Shown piece by piece: positions 1 to 8,580 of a stretch of 64,000 bases of DNA. The number at the start of each line of letters is the position of its first letter. Position 1 is the stretch's first letter. The position numbers were made by a program, and so were the translations under genes. The stretch spans positions 1,984,001 to 2,048,000 of the forward strand of contig CP090854.1 in NCBI GenBank assembly GCA_041879425.1. Reading direction: 5' to 3'. The notes beneath the pieces are model-generated. The model searched no databases. It worked only from the letters and a program-made list of their open reading frames with translations, and was not told the origin of the DNA. The stretch comes from Vibrio pomeroyi. GTDB lineage: Bacteria; Pseudomonadota; Gammaproteobacteria; Enterobacterales; Vibrionaceae.

Positions 1-2528
1 TGGTCATCAAAATTTCGCGTCCAAGTGGTTTCAGCAATAGAACGAATACGTGCGACTTTATCAGCGCTCATAAACTCACCACCAACGTTTGACTTAGCGA
101 CGAATGCAAAGTCATCTTGTAGCTGTTGCTTGGTCGCCGCAAGTTCGTCGACGATTTGCTGTGTTGGTAGCGTGCCTTCCAGTTGTTTTCTCAATGCGGC
201 GATCTCTGCATCACGCCAAAGCACCTCAAACCGTGTTCTTACTTCGTGAATTCGGTTGTAGTTCGCTTCAAGCTTCGAACCCTTATCAACGATGTGTTCC
301 GGTGTAGTGATCTTGCCACAATCATGAAGCCACGCTGCAATTCTAAATTCACGACGCTCATCGTCATTCTCAAATTTAAAGTCTTTGAAATGGTCAGATT
401 GTGATTTTTCCGCCGCCTCCGCCAGCATCAAGCCAAGTTCAGGAACACGATGACAGTGCCCTGCTGTATAGGCAGACTTGTCATCGATCGCTTGAGCAAT
501 AAGCTTAATAAACGACTCAACAAACGCCTCTTGAGTTTGTTCATGTTGCTTGATTTCAGCAGACATGTCTTTAACGGCGGCAGACAACTCCCATACTTCT
601 TTAATACGAGTATCAAGCACATTCACACTGTTGTAATCACGTTGTTTAATCTTATTTGTTTCAGCTTTGAGCTGACGTATCGGTCGAACAATCGGCGCAC
701 CAAAGATCCAAGCCACAGGCAATGTGAGGCTCATGAGCAGCACAGTAACGCCAATCGAAGTCGCCACACGCTTGTTTACCGCGCTGTAAATTTCCGCCTC
801 AGGTATAGCCACAGCAAAGTATTCTGAATAATGCTCACCCGTCTCAATCTTTTTCAGATAAAGGTGTTTAGTCTCTCCATTGAGCACCATCTCGAGCATT
901 TCGCCTTCAGTCGTAGCTGTCGCAGTTTTCTCGTAGAGTTCGGTATAGGGAATGGTGGTTCCAGTGTTTAGCGCCTGATGATGAAACCACTTTTGCGCTA
1001 GCGCTTCTTTCTGTTCAACAGTCAGTGCACCAATCCCTTGATTGATGATCGGCAAGAGCTCCTGATGCTTATTCTGCAGCACAATATGGAACTGATTTGG
1101 GTAGTTTGCTTTTAGGTCAGATAACGCGTCATTCACCTTCAAGTTGGCATGAAAGAACTTATCCAGAGAAAAAGCGAGGACAGGCTTGGCATCCAGTACC
1201 GCAAAGTATTCACCATTGTCTACGGCATCAAGCGCAGACTCAATATTAGGAACTTCAACAAGATCAATGTTTGGAAAATCCTGTATTAACTGAGGTGTAA
1301 TAGACCATCCAGATAGAATCGCGACCTTTTTACCACTCAGCTCGCCATAGCTTGATACGGTTTGAACATCACTGCGAGTCACCACCGAAAACGGCAAATC
1401 ATAAATAGCATCGGTATATAAACCTTTTACACCATTACTCTCATAGTTCTGGATGGAATGAAGGCCATCGATGCTTCCTTCATGAAACTTGTCTGTTAGC
1501 TCTTTCCAAGAAAATCCGTTTACGAATTCAAACTGGATTCCACTCGTCTCCCCGACCATCTTTAGAAGATCAATCGCGTAGCCATTAGGTTGTCCAGAAA
1601 CAGAGAAATCCATTGGACCCCAATCCGTTTGATTCGAGAACAACAAAGGCTGCGTAGCTTCTATTATGGCTTGCTGCTTAGGCGACCAATTGATTTGATC
1701 GGATTGTGGAAGTTCATGTGTCGTATCGACGTCGCGGTTTGAAGCAATAATGTTTCCTGATTTGGAATACAAGAAAGACTCGACCTCGCTTTCTTCATCC
1801 AAGTCCAATGCACTGGCAGATAACTTGCTCGCTAACGAAGAGAGAACAATATCAATGCCTATAACGTGTTGTGTGTCGCTTACCGCTTTTGATTCAAAGG
1901 CTAAAGAATAGGTTTGTCCGGTGATTTGGAGATGTTGGAAAAGGTAAGGCTGCGTCTTTTCAACAGTCTCAGTATTCGCTGTTATGTACCAAGGTCTTGT
2001 CGTGGGAAAGTAATTACTCGGCTCTGTTTTTGAATCTCGAAGATTAAATTCAAGGTCATAGTATTTGGTCGTTCGGATACGGCCAGCTTCTCTGTCACTT
2101 ATCTCTATTACAACCCATCGGTCGGTACTATCAGCACCGATTTTATCACGAACAAAAGGAGAAGATTCTAGATTGATAATTTGGAAGAAGCGTTCATTAG
2201 ATGAGCCAATGTAGATACTGTAAAACAGAGGGTTGTCTTTTATTGCTTCAGAAAGGATCCCACGCGACTCTTCACGAGAGATTTGATGGCTGATAGAACG
2301 ATGTACAGAGGAGAGCAATCGTGCAGTGTTTATCGCATCAGAATCGATGTTACCGATATAGTCACTGAGATCTTGAGATGCCATAGTCAGTTTCGACAAG
2401 GTGTGCTCAGTCGCCATTTTCTTGCTGAAATAGTATTGAAGTGAAACCGCAACGATCGCCGTCAGTACCGTCGCAAGCAAAAACATCCCTCCAACGGTAA
2501 ACCGTAACGAGATTTTTGTGTTTTTCAT
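1..2528 (-). CDS. Membrane HD-GYP phosphodiesterase with Cache-like and SBP_bac_3-like sensor domains (partial)
   Basis: The frame is open from an ATG at 2528 (AAGGACAG ribosome site just upstream) to the window edge, so at least 842 residues are present and the C-terminus is missing. Translation shows TM1 at about residues 10-32, a Cache-like periplasmic region to about 290, a region resembling solute-binding SBP_bac_3 (motifs SGQPNGYAIDLL and SYGELSGKKVAIL) to about 550, TM2 near 588-612, a HAMP-like linker, then an HD domain with AWLHDCGKI near residue 735. HD-GYP proteins hydrolyse cyclic di-GMP; the GYP part lies beyond the edge. It is divergent from the T6SS run and shares its 337-bp upstream region. 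Inference: it links a periplasmic ligand, perhaps an amino acid, to c-di-GMP level. The family call is firm; the ligand and any T6SS link are unknown. Confidence 0.88.
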   Translation of the reverse strand, partial: MKNTKISLRFTVGGMFLLATVLTAIVAVSLQYYFSKKMATEHTLSKLTMASQDLSDYIGNIDSDAINTARLLSSVHRSISHQISREESRGILSEAIKDNPLFYSIYIGSSNERFFQIINLESSPFVRDKIGADSTDRWVVIEISDREAGRIRTTKYYDLEFNLRDSKTEPSNYFPTTRPWYITANTETVEKTQPYLFQHLQITGQTYSLAFESKAVSDTQHVIGIDIVLSSLASKLSASALDLDEESEVESFLYSKSGNIIASNRDVDTTHELPQSDQINWSPKQQAIIEATQPLLFSNQTDWGPMDFSVSGQPNGYAIDLLKMVGETSGIQFEFVNGFSWKELTDKFHEGSIDGLHSIQNYESNGVKGLYTDAIYDLPFSVVTRSDVQTVSSYGELSGKKVAILSGWSITPQLIQDFPNIDLVEVPNIESALDAVDNGEYFAVLDAKPVLAFSLDKFFHANLKVNDALSDLKANYPNQFHIVLQNKHQELLPIINQGIGALTVEQKEALAQKWFHHQALNTGTTIPYTELYEKTATATTEGEMLEMVLNGETKHLYLKKIETGEHYSEYFAVAIPEAEIYSAVNKRVATSIGVTVLLMSLTLPVAWIFGAPIVRPIRQLKAETNKIKQRDYNSVNVLDTRIKEVWELSAAVKDMSAEIKQHEQTQEAFVESFIKLIAQAIDDKSAYTAGHCHRVPELGLMLAEAAEKSQSDHFKDFKFENDDERREFRIAAWLHDCGKITTPEHIVDKGSKLEANYNRIHEVRTRFEVLWRDAEIAALRKQLEGTLPTQQIVDELAATKQQLQDDFAFVAKSNVGGEFMSADKVARIRSIAETTWTRNFDD

Positions 2529-2865
2529 TATTCTGTCCTTGAATAACCACTAGCGAAGAAATGTAACATGCTAGCAATATTTCTATTATTACTACGGCAT
2601 ACTGTCGCTAGCAACACATTATTCTATATATTATTTAAGTTATCCCTATATCTCCCTTCTACGTCGCAATAACCTTATATTTTAATGATATTTAACAATA
2701 TAAATTGACCGCCAATTTCCTTAATTAAATTAATGGTATTTGTTTCCATAAAATGGAAACACCTCACGCCTTTGTTATCAGGCTTATTATATTATTTACT
2801 TTATGCTATAAATTTAGATATAAAATTTTAACATCAAGTCAGTTCGTTAGTATCGACATAATCGT
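2529..2865. promoter_or_regulatory. Divergent AT-rich intergenic region, HD-GYP gene / vgrG
   Basis: This 337-bp AT-rich stretch separates the divergent HD-GYP gene and the T6SS run, so it should hold both promoters. One plausible plus-strand sigma70-like site is TTTACT (2795-2800), an 18-nt spacer and TATAAA (2819-2824). I found no clean sigma54 (GG-N10-GC) element. The assignment is by eye only. Confidence 0.35.
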
Positions 2866-4884
2866 ATGTCTGAACATCTTCGAGCATTATCAGGCGAGCC
2901 TATGACGGATAATTTCTCCCCTTCTGCCAGCACGATCGTGGCAAAAGATTCTAAAAGCAACGAGCATGCAGTCAGCGATTTTGCCATTTCTGAGTACTTA
3001 TCGAAGCCTTTTAAAATCGAACTCACTCTTATCTCTAAGAACTTTGTTACCGATGACCAACTAGGTCAAAAACTCTCTATTACCCGCTTTGTTAACGACA
3101 CCGACAATTTGACCGCAACGCGAGTATTCAACGGTATAGTCACACAAGTTCAATTACTGGGTATGGACAGTAATCTGCAATACTCCAGTTACCGCGTCAC
3201 TCTAAGACCCTGGTTTTGGTTATTGAAACACACTCACTCGTTTCGTGTTTACCAAAGCCAATCGACCAAAGACATTGTTTCAGACGTACTAACTCAAGCT
3301 GGTTTCAGTGGCTCCTTCAAAGCAGGAACCATGCCTTCATCAAAACGCGAATATTGCGTTCAATACAATGAAAGCGACTTTGATTTTGTAACACGCTTGC
3401 TTGCTGAAGAAGGCGTGCATTACTTTTTCCAACACAGCGATTCAGACCATCTGATGATGTTGCAAGATGCACAGAGTCCTTTCCAAAAATCAGATGCCAG
3501 CAAATTTGACATGATTGAAGTCCCCTCGGGGAGTAATCCATTGATCGATAAATGGATGCCTCAAGGTCAGTTTCATGGTGCCAGTATCGAACTAACCAGT
3601 TATGACTACTCACAAACCAAATTAGTGAGCAGTAAAGAGAAGAAATCCAGCCACACAATTGCTAACAACACCAAGTTAACCAAACAGTTTTACCCAAACC
3701 TTGGCATCACAGGTGGGATGGAAGATCTCGCCAGCAATCTAGTTAAGCGACGTATTGAGCAACTCGAGCAAAACTATCAAACCGTAGACGCAGAAGCGCA
3801 GCACGACTCATTCGAATTGGGCACTTGGTTTTCATTAGCCTCCCATTTAGACAAAGCTCAACTGGGCGACTACCTCGTCACTGAGCTTCATATCCGATAC
3901 AGCACTGAGAACCATTGTGATACTCGCCTCACCCTACTCGATACCTCAATTCCTAATTATCCGACACCGCGAGATAAAGCCAGAATACACGGTCTACAAA
4001 GTGCAGTTGTCGCAGGCAGTACGGCTGGTGAAATCAATCAAGATGACCAAGGCCGAGTTCGTATTCAATTTCATTGGGATACCGAAGCATCCGGAGACAA
4101 GACGAGTTGCTATGTGCGAGTCGCTCAAATGATGGCAGGTAGTGGCTATGGCGCTCAATTCATTCCGAGAGTGGGACAAGAAGTACTGGTTAGCTTTATT
4201 GATGGCGACCCAGACCAACCGATTATCACAGGCAGTGTCTATAACAGTAAAAACGCCCCCCCTTACAAAGAAGCCAACTCTACTAAAACAGGGATCAGCA
4301 CTAAGTTAAGTGGATTGGCGAATGAGCTCTATTTCGATGATAAGAAAGACAATGAGCTTATGTACATGCACGCAACAAAAGACTTCACCAAAGAAGTAGA
4401 AAACAACCTGACTGAAACGATTAAAGGCGAACTGCTTCAGAAGACGACCAAGCAAGTGACGGTTTCTACAGAAGATAACTACACGCTTACCTCAGACAAA
4501 GCGATCAGTGAGAAAGGTAAATCCATCTCGTTAGAAGCCGACGACAAAATAGAGTTAACGGTAGGCTCTAGCAAGATCACCATGTCTTCATCTTCCATCA
4601 GTATCGAAGCCAGTAACATCGACATTAAAGCGAGCAGCGCACTCAATCTCGAAGGGATGAACGTCACAAGTAAAGCAACATCGGCCAACAAAATCTCAGG
4701 GGTGACCACAGCTCTCGAAGCTACCAGCTCTAACAGTATTAAAGGCCTGAGTGTGGCGATTAAAGCAGATACTACCCTCTCAGCCGAAGGGTCATTGAGT
4801 GCCGAGTTTAAGTCTGGCTTAAAAGGTACTTTCGATGGCGGTGTGATGGGCGAACTCAAAGGCGCGATCGTGAAGGTGAATTAA
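2866..4884 (+). CDS. tssI: Type VI secretion spike protein VgrG
   Basis: VgrG forms the trimeric spike at the tip of the T6SS tube, under the PAAR tip. The 672-residue product has the gp27-like N-terminal half (for example LSKPFKIELTLIS, YCVQYNESDFDFVTRLL), the gp5 OB-fold (about 370-465, with DDQGRVRIQFHWD and PRVGQEVLVSFIDGDPDQP) and a C-terminal beta-helix of valine/serine/isoleucine-rich repeats. It ends soon after the beta-helix, so it is not an evolved VgrG with an effector domain. The start is uncertain: ATG 2866 has no visible Shine-Dalgarno sequence, and an in-frame ATG at 2902 is preceded by a weak AGGCGAG and would remove 12 residues. It is the first gene of the T6SS run. Confidence 0.95.
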   Translation: MSEHLRALSGEPMTDNFSPSASTIVAKDSKSNEHAVSDFAISEYLSKPFKIELTLISKNFVTDDQLGQKLSITRFVNDTDNLTATRVFNGIVTQVQLLGMDSNLQYSSYRVTLRPWFWLLKHTHSFRVYQSQSTKDIVSDVLTQAGFSGSFKAGTMPSSKREYCVQYNESDFDFVTRLLAEEGVHYFFQHSDSDHLMMLQDAQSPFQKSDASKFDMIEVPSGSNPLIDKWMPQGQFHGASIELTSYDYSQTKLVSSKEKKSSHTIANNTKLTKQFYPNLGITGGMEDLASNLVKRRIEQLEQNYQTVDAEAQHDSFELGTWFSLASHLDKAQLGDYLVTELHIRYSTENHCDTRLTLLDTSIPNYPTPRDKARIHGLQSAVVAGSTAGEINQDDQGRVRIQFHWDTEASGDKTSCYVRVAQMMAGSGYGAQFIPRVGQEVLVSFIDGDPDQPIITGSVYNSKNAPPYKEANSTKTGISTKLSGLANELYFDDKKDNELMYMHATKDFTKEVENNLTETIKGELLQKTTKQVTVSTEDNYTLTSDKAISEKGKSISLEADDKIELTVGSSKITMSSSSISIEASNIDIKASSALNLEGMNVTSKATSANKISGVTTALEATSSNSIKGLSVAIKADTTLSAEGSLSAEFKSGLKGTFDGGVMGELKGAIVKVN

Positions 4885-4953
4885 TAACGTTCAAGTAAAC
4901 TCACTCATCAAGCTCATGAGCCACCACGAACAAAATTTAGGTAGAAAGAAAAG

Positions 4954-5514
4954 ATGTATAAAAAGATTCCATATCAAACGGGTAGGCAACTACTCGATAG
5001 GTTTTCAAGCTCAGACGAAGCTCAAACTCTGATAGATGAAGAGCTCAACATCGCTGACTCTATAGAAGCTTTGCTGAAAGACGAACTCTATTTCGACTTG
5101 GTTCAGTTTCTTGCTCACGGGCTGCCCGTTCGTGAAGCCATTTGGTGGGGCGCACATACGCTCGATGCAAGAAATGATGTGTGGTCTACAATGCAAAAGC
5201 AATGTATTTCAACCGCCAAGGCTTGGGTTAAGTCTCCTTCAGAGGAACAGAGGCGAAAGAGCGAACTCTTTTCCAACAAGCTCAAGCTCAATTGCGGCCC
5301 GTCTTGGTTAGCTCAAGCCGTATTCTGGAATGGTTCTGGCAGCATTGTAGCGCCAGATCTACCCAACGTTCTGCCCGATCCTTTCTTATACTCTAAGGCG
5401 GTAGCAGGCGCGATCAACCACTCTGCGGCACTGCCTAACTGGGATAAAACCAACGAGTATTATAAAAAGTCCATTGGCATTGCACTTGAGCTTGCCAAAG
5501 GTAGTAAAGCATAA
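4954..5514 (+). CDS. T6SS-associated DUF6931-like protein (VgrG/PAAR neighbour)
   Basis: The 186-residue soluble protein has no signal peptide or membrane segment. The stretch FLAHGLPVREAIWWGAHTL (about 53-71) resembles the conserved LAHALPKREAVWWA block I associate with DUF6931, a family often found beside T6SS spike genes; this is from memory and was not searched. It sits between vgrG and PAAR, the usual place for adaptors or chaperones that load spike-bound effectors. A weak AGGTAGAAAG lies upstream of the ATG. Role inferred from context: spike assembly or cargo loading. It has no recognisable catalytic motif, and an effector or immunity role cannot be excluded. Confidence 0.7.
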   Translation: MYKKIPYQTGRQLLDRFSSSDEAQTLIDEELNIADSIEALLKDELYFDLVQFLAHGLPVREAIWWGAHTLDARNDVWSTMQKQCISTAKAWVKSPSEEQRRKSELFSNKLKLNCGPSWLAQAVFWNGSGSIVAPDLPNVLPDPFLYSKAVAGAINHSAALPNWDKTNEYYKKSIGIALELAKGSKA

Positions 5515-5538
5515 AGTTATAGATGACAGGAGTAACTA

Positions 5539-5838
5539 ATGACGTTAGCCGCACGATTAACTGACATGCACGTTTGCCCAATGCAGACACCTGCTGTCCC
5601 ACCTATCCCGCACGTTGGCGGCCCGATTAGTGGTCCCGGAGTCCCAACAGTGCTTATAGGTAATATGCCAGCAGCAACCCTTGGTGATATGTGCGTATGT
5701 GTTGGGCCTCCAGACAGCATCATTAAGGGCAGTGCTACCGTACTCATAATGAGCAAACCCGCTGCGCGTATGGGTGATACAACGAGCCATGGCGGCACGA
5801 TTGTTCTTGGTATGCCAACCGTGATGATTGGAGGTTAA
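5539..5838 (+). CDS. PAAR-domain spike tip protein
   Basis: The 99-residue protein is a minimal PAAR domain with repeated P-A-A-R/T-L-G-D elements (NMPAATLGDMC, SKPAARMGDTTSHGG) and Cys/His residues able to hold the zinc ion at the tip of the cone. It would sharpen the VgrG spike. There is no N- or C-terminal extension, so it carries no fused toxin. The start is set by GACAGGAG eight bases before the ATG. It follows the DUF6931-like gene by 24 bp and is in the same direction as vgrG. Confidence 0.95.
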   Translation: MTLAARLTDMHVCPMQTPAVPPIPHVGGPISGPGVPTVLIGNMPAATLGDMCVCVGPPDSIIKGSATVLIMSKPAARMGDTTSHGGTIVLGMPTVMIGG

Positions 5839-6057
5839 ATACCTTACTTTTCATAGGGTTTCAAAAAACCGTGACATCGGTCCACTTTCTTAGATGAAGT
5901 TCAAAGTTTTAAGTAAATATCTATTTTGCATGAGACTTTTCACGAAAAAGCTCTAGAATTAATAAATGTTAACAAGTGTTTACGAAACATAAGGATTATG
6001 TATCAAACATGACACTTTGGTGCGATTAGGATAACAATAGATTTTTACAGGATGTAT
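5839..6057. other. Gap between PAAR and tssA, possible internal promoter
   Basis: This 219-bp AT-rich non-coding gap is the largest break within the first half of the T6SS run. It contains a short imperfect hairpin (5932-5953, GAG-A-CTTTT / AAAAG-CTC) without a T tract. It could hold an internal promoter for tssA-hcp-tssBC. A sigma54-like TGACAC...TGC string near 6009 has the wrong spacing. Confidence 0.3.
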
Positions 6058-7503
6058 ATGACAGAAATCGACCACTTACTTGTTCCAATCTCAGATGATG
6101 CGCCATCAGGCACTTATTTGAAGTTAGATCGAAGTGCCTATCGCAGTTTGAGAAATGTTTATAACAGTGCTCAATCTTCATTTAGACAGTTAGTTGAAAC
6201 GCCTGACGCTTCGTCTGATCCCGCAATCGTAGATGCCAATACAGACAATTGGGCTGAGTTGAGAAAGGTTTCGGAAGAAACGCTGACTTCCCAATCGAAA
6301 GACTTAGAGATATTGGGTTGGTACATCACTAGCCAACTCTTTACTTCGCAACCATTTCATAACCTTGCTAGTGCAGTCCCAGCGTTAAACCTTTTCATCG
6401 ACCAATTTTGGGACACGTTGAACCCAATGCCACCAGAAGCAAAACTCAAAGCTTCTGACGATGCAGGGAAAGCAAAGGAAATTACTGAGTTTAGGACTAA
6501 ACCCCTACTTCAATTGGTTGGTGAGTCTATTGACTCAAGCTCCTTCTACATTCCTTTTCAAATGATTGATTTTTGTGCCGGTGTCACTTTTGGTGACTAC
6601 CTCACGGCAGAGCGCAAAGGCAATATTACAGAGTTAAAAGAGTCAGCTTTAGGCGAATTTGACCCAAGCGTTTCAGAAACACTTTTTCAATTGGCTAGCA
6701 TTTACAGCGAATTGGAGATTGTAGAAAAAAACTTAGCGGCAAAATGCCAAGCCGTTGGCGCAACAGTAATCAGTTTCAATTTCATCAAAACCAACGTTCG
6801 TGATCTTATCAAGGCGATACATTTCTTAGTGGGTGAAAAGTTCACTCCTTGGCCTTTAGATGATGAGTTCCATGTTATTCAGAACACTGCAGACGCCTCA
6901 GTGCAAAGCGATTCAACACCTGCGGCATCAGAGCAAGCGAATAATACTGCCAGCAACGCTAATCCTGCGACGGCAACCAACCAAGACCTAGGGCAAGACC
7001 CCCTAGCAAACCCAGCGCAATCTCATGCGTCAAGTGTTCAGCCAGCTTCGAGTCAAGTTCAAACAGTTGTACAAAATGTATCGAGCATTAACGGCATTGT
7101 GAATCGTGACCATGCATTTCAAGAGATTCGAAAAATCGCCGAATACTTCAAAGAAACTGAACCTCACAGCCCTATCGCCTTCTTACTTGAGCGTTCAATT
7201 CGTTGGGGGTACATGAGCTTCCCAGAGCTGCTGCAAGAAATGATTGGCAATGAACAGAATGTGATTGCTCAAATTAATCAAATGACGGGAATGGACAACC
7301 TAGACAAGATGGACTTGTCTGGAAAGTCGGTTCCTGTAATGACTTCCGCTCCGGAGATAACGCCGGTAGCGAAACCGACTATTGAAGAGCCCGCGACAGC
7401 AACGTCAGTTCCCGATAGTTCAAATAGCACGACAGATACAAACCAAACATCTGAATCTACTTCCGACTCATCATCGAGCAGCCTGCAAGATTTTGAGTGG
7501 TAA
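6058..7503 (+). CDS. tssA: T6SS cap/assembly protein TssA
   Basis: TssA coordinates baseplate, tube and sheath assembly. The protein (481 residues) has an ImpA-type N-terminal domain (about 1-130, with PISDDAPSGTYLKLD and FWDTLNPMP), a middle helical region, an Ala/Gln/Asn/Ser-rich linker (about 280-345), and a C-terminal helical block NRDHAFQEIRKIAEYFKETE...HSPIAFLLERSIRWG typical of the ImpA/TssA1 class. It ends with a Thr/Ser-rich tail. ATG 6058 is preferred because AGG lies six bases upstream; an in-frame ATG at 6052 is too close to it. It is followed by hcp after 32 bp. Confidence 0.93.
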   Translation: MTEIDHLLVPISDDAPSGTYLKLDRSAYRSLRNVYNSAQSSFRQLVETPDASSDPAIVDANTDNWAELRKVSEETLTSQSKDLEILGWYITSQLFTSQPFHNLASAVPALNLFIDQFWDTLNPMPPEAKLKASDDAGKAKEITEFRTKPLLQLVGESIDSSSFYIPFQMIDFCAGVTFGDYLTAERKGNITELKESALGEFDPSVSETLFQLASIYSELEIVEKNLAAKCQAVGATVISFNFIKTNVRDLIKAIHFLVGEKFTPWPLDDEFHVIQNTADASVQSDSTPAASEQANNTASNANPATATNQDLGQDPLANPAQSHASSVQPASSQVQTVVQNVSSINGIVNRDHAFQEIRKIAEYFKETEPHSPIAFLLERSIRWGYMSFPELLQEMIGNEQNVIAQINQMTGMDNLDKMDLSGKSVPVMTSAPEITPVAKPTIEEPATATSVPDSSNSTTDTNQTSESTSDSSSSSLQDFEW

Positions 7504-7535
7504 AGCACATTAATGCGTCAAGCAAGGAGAAAGTA

Positions 7536-8057
7536 ATGGCTTCTATTTTTATGAGAATTGATGGTACGACACCAAAAGGTGCGGCAACTGTAGAAAAAAT
7601 CGGAGGCAAAGATGGTTTCTTTGCTCTTGATAGTATTTCTTGGAGCGCTGTTCGTGGTGTTGGTATCGATGTAGGTAATGCAAACAATGCGGACCAAGGC
7701 ATGGTTGCTCTTGGTGAAGTCAACATGACTCGTGGCTGTGATGGTGCAACACCACATCTAACCACATTCTTATATGCGCCGGGCCCTGAAGGTCGCACTG
7801 TTGAAATCGTTATGACAAAACCAAACCGTGAAGGTTCTGGTGCTGATCCATACCTGATTCTAACGCTAAAAATGGCTCGTATGTCTAGCTACAACATGTC
7901 TGGTACGGATGGTTCACTGCCAAGCGAATCTTTCAGCCTAACTTACACAGAAATTTCGAAGGCTTACTACATTGAAGCAGACGGCGGTAAGATCGAGAAA
8001 GGCCCTGAGGTTGGCTTCGATGCTACTACAGCTAAAGTTACTTCCACTGCTAAGTAA
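7536..8057 (+). CDS. hcp: Hcp tube protein
   Basis: Hcp (TssD) forms the hexameric inner tube propelled by sheath contraction. The 173-residue product starts MASIFMRIDG and has typical family blocks (LDSISWSAVRG, ESFSLTYTEISKAYY). AAGGAGAAAG precedes the ATG at optimal spacing, in keeping with a protein made in large amounts. It sits directly before tssB and tssC, so tube and sheath are expressed together. A longer in-frame start upstream (7497) would overlap tssA and has no ribosome site. Confidence 0.96.
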   Translation: MASIFMRIDGTTPKGAATVEKIGGKDGFFALDSISWSAVRGVGIDVGNANNADQGMVALGEVNMTRGCDGATPHLTTFLYAPGPEGRTVEIVMTKPNREGSGADPYLILTLKMARMSSYNMSGTDGSLPSESFSLTYTEISKAYYIEADGGKIEKGPEVGFDATTAKVTSTAK

Positions 8058-8076
8058 TTAAACAAGGAGAGTTACC

Positions 8077-8580
8077 GTGGCACTAAATTCCCAACATAAA
8101 CGCGTAAGTAAGAACCGCGTAAGTATTACCTATGACGTTGAGACTAATGGCGCTGTAGAAACCAAAGAGCTCCCTTTTGTTGTTGGGGTTATTGGTGACT
8201 ACTCAGGCCATAAGCAAGACAAAGAAGAAGTGGAAGATCGTACCTTCTATAACGTTGATAAAGACAACTTCGACACTGTAATGAAGCGCGTTGGCCCTGA
8301 ACTATCCCTAAAAGTAGACAACGTACTTGCAGGCGATGACAGCCAATTCGAAGCGAGCCTTAAGTTTGACTCAATGAAAGACTTCGAACCTGAAGCAATC
8401 ATCGAGCAAGTTGAACCGCTTAAGAAGCTAGTCGAAACCCGCAATCAACTGAAGGTACTTCTTTCTAAAGCCGATCGTTCTCGCGACCTAGAGAAGCTAC
8501 TTAAAGAAGTTCTACAAAGTGCAGATACGATTAATGCTCTTTCTGATGAGCTTGGTATTAAAGAAGAAGGAGCTGAGTAA
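8077..8580 (+). CDS. tssB: T6SS contractile sheath small subunit TssB
   Basis: TssB (VipA family) pairs with TssC to build the contractile sheath. The 167-residue protein has the family pattern NRVSITYDVETNGAVETKELPFVVGVIGDYSG near the N-terminus and a C-terminal helix (KKLVETRNQLKVLLSKADR). It starts at GTG 8077 with AAGGAGAG eight bases upstream; no ATG fits. Its stop overlaps the tssC start by one base (TAATG), so the two are probably translationally coupled. Confidence 0.96.
   Translation: MALNSQHKRVSKNRVSITYDVETNGAVETKELPFVVGVIGDYSGHKQDKEEVEDRTFYNVDKDNFDTVMKRVGPELSLKVDNVLAGDDSQFEASLKFDSMKDFEPEAIIEQVEPLKKLVETRNQLKVLLSKADRSRDLEKLLKEVLQSADTINALSDELGIKEEGAE

Noticed and set aside
25..827. 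Plus-strand frames over the left 0.8 kb
   Set aside because: They are shadows of the minus-strand HD-GYP gene, whose HAMP and HD motifs read through this stretch.
4479..4859. Minus-strand 126-residue frame in vgrG
   Set aside because: Caused by the repetitive beta-helix coding sequence; the plus-strand VgrG is clear.
6009..6025. Sigma54-like site (TGACAC...TGC) before tssA
   Set aside because: Lacks GG at -24 and has a spacing one base short; not convincing.
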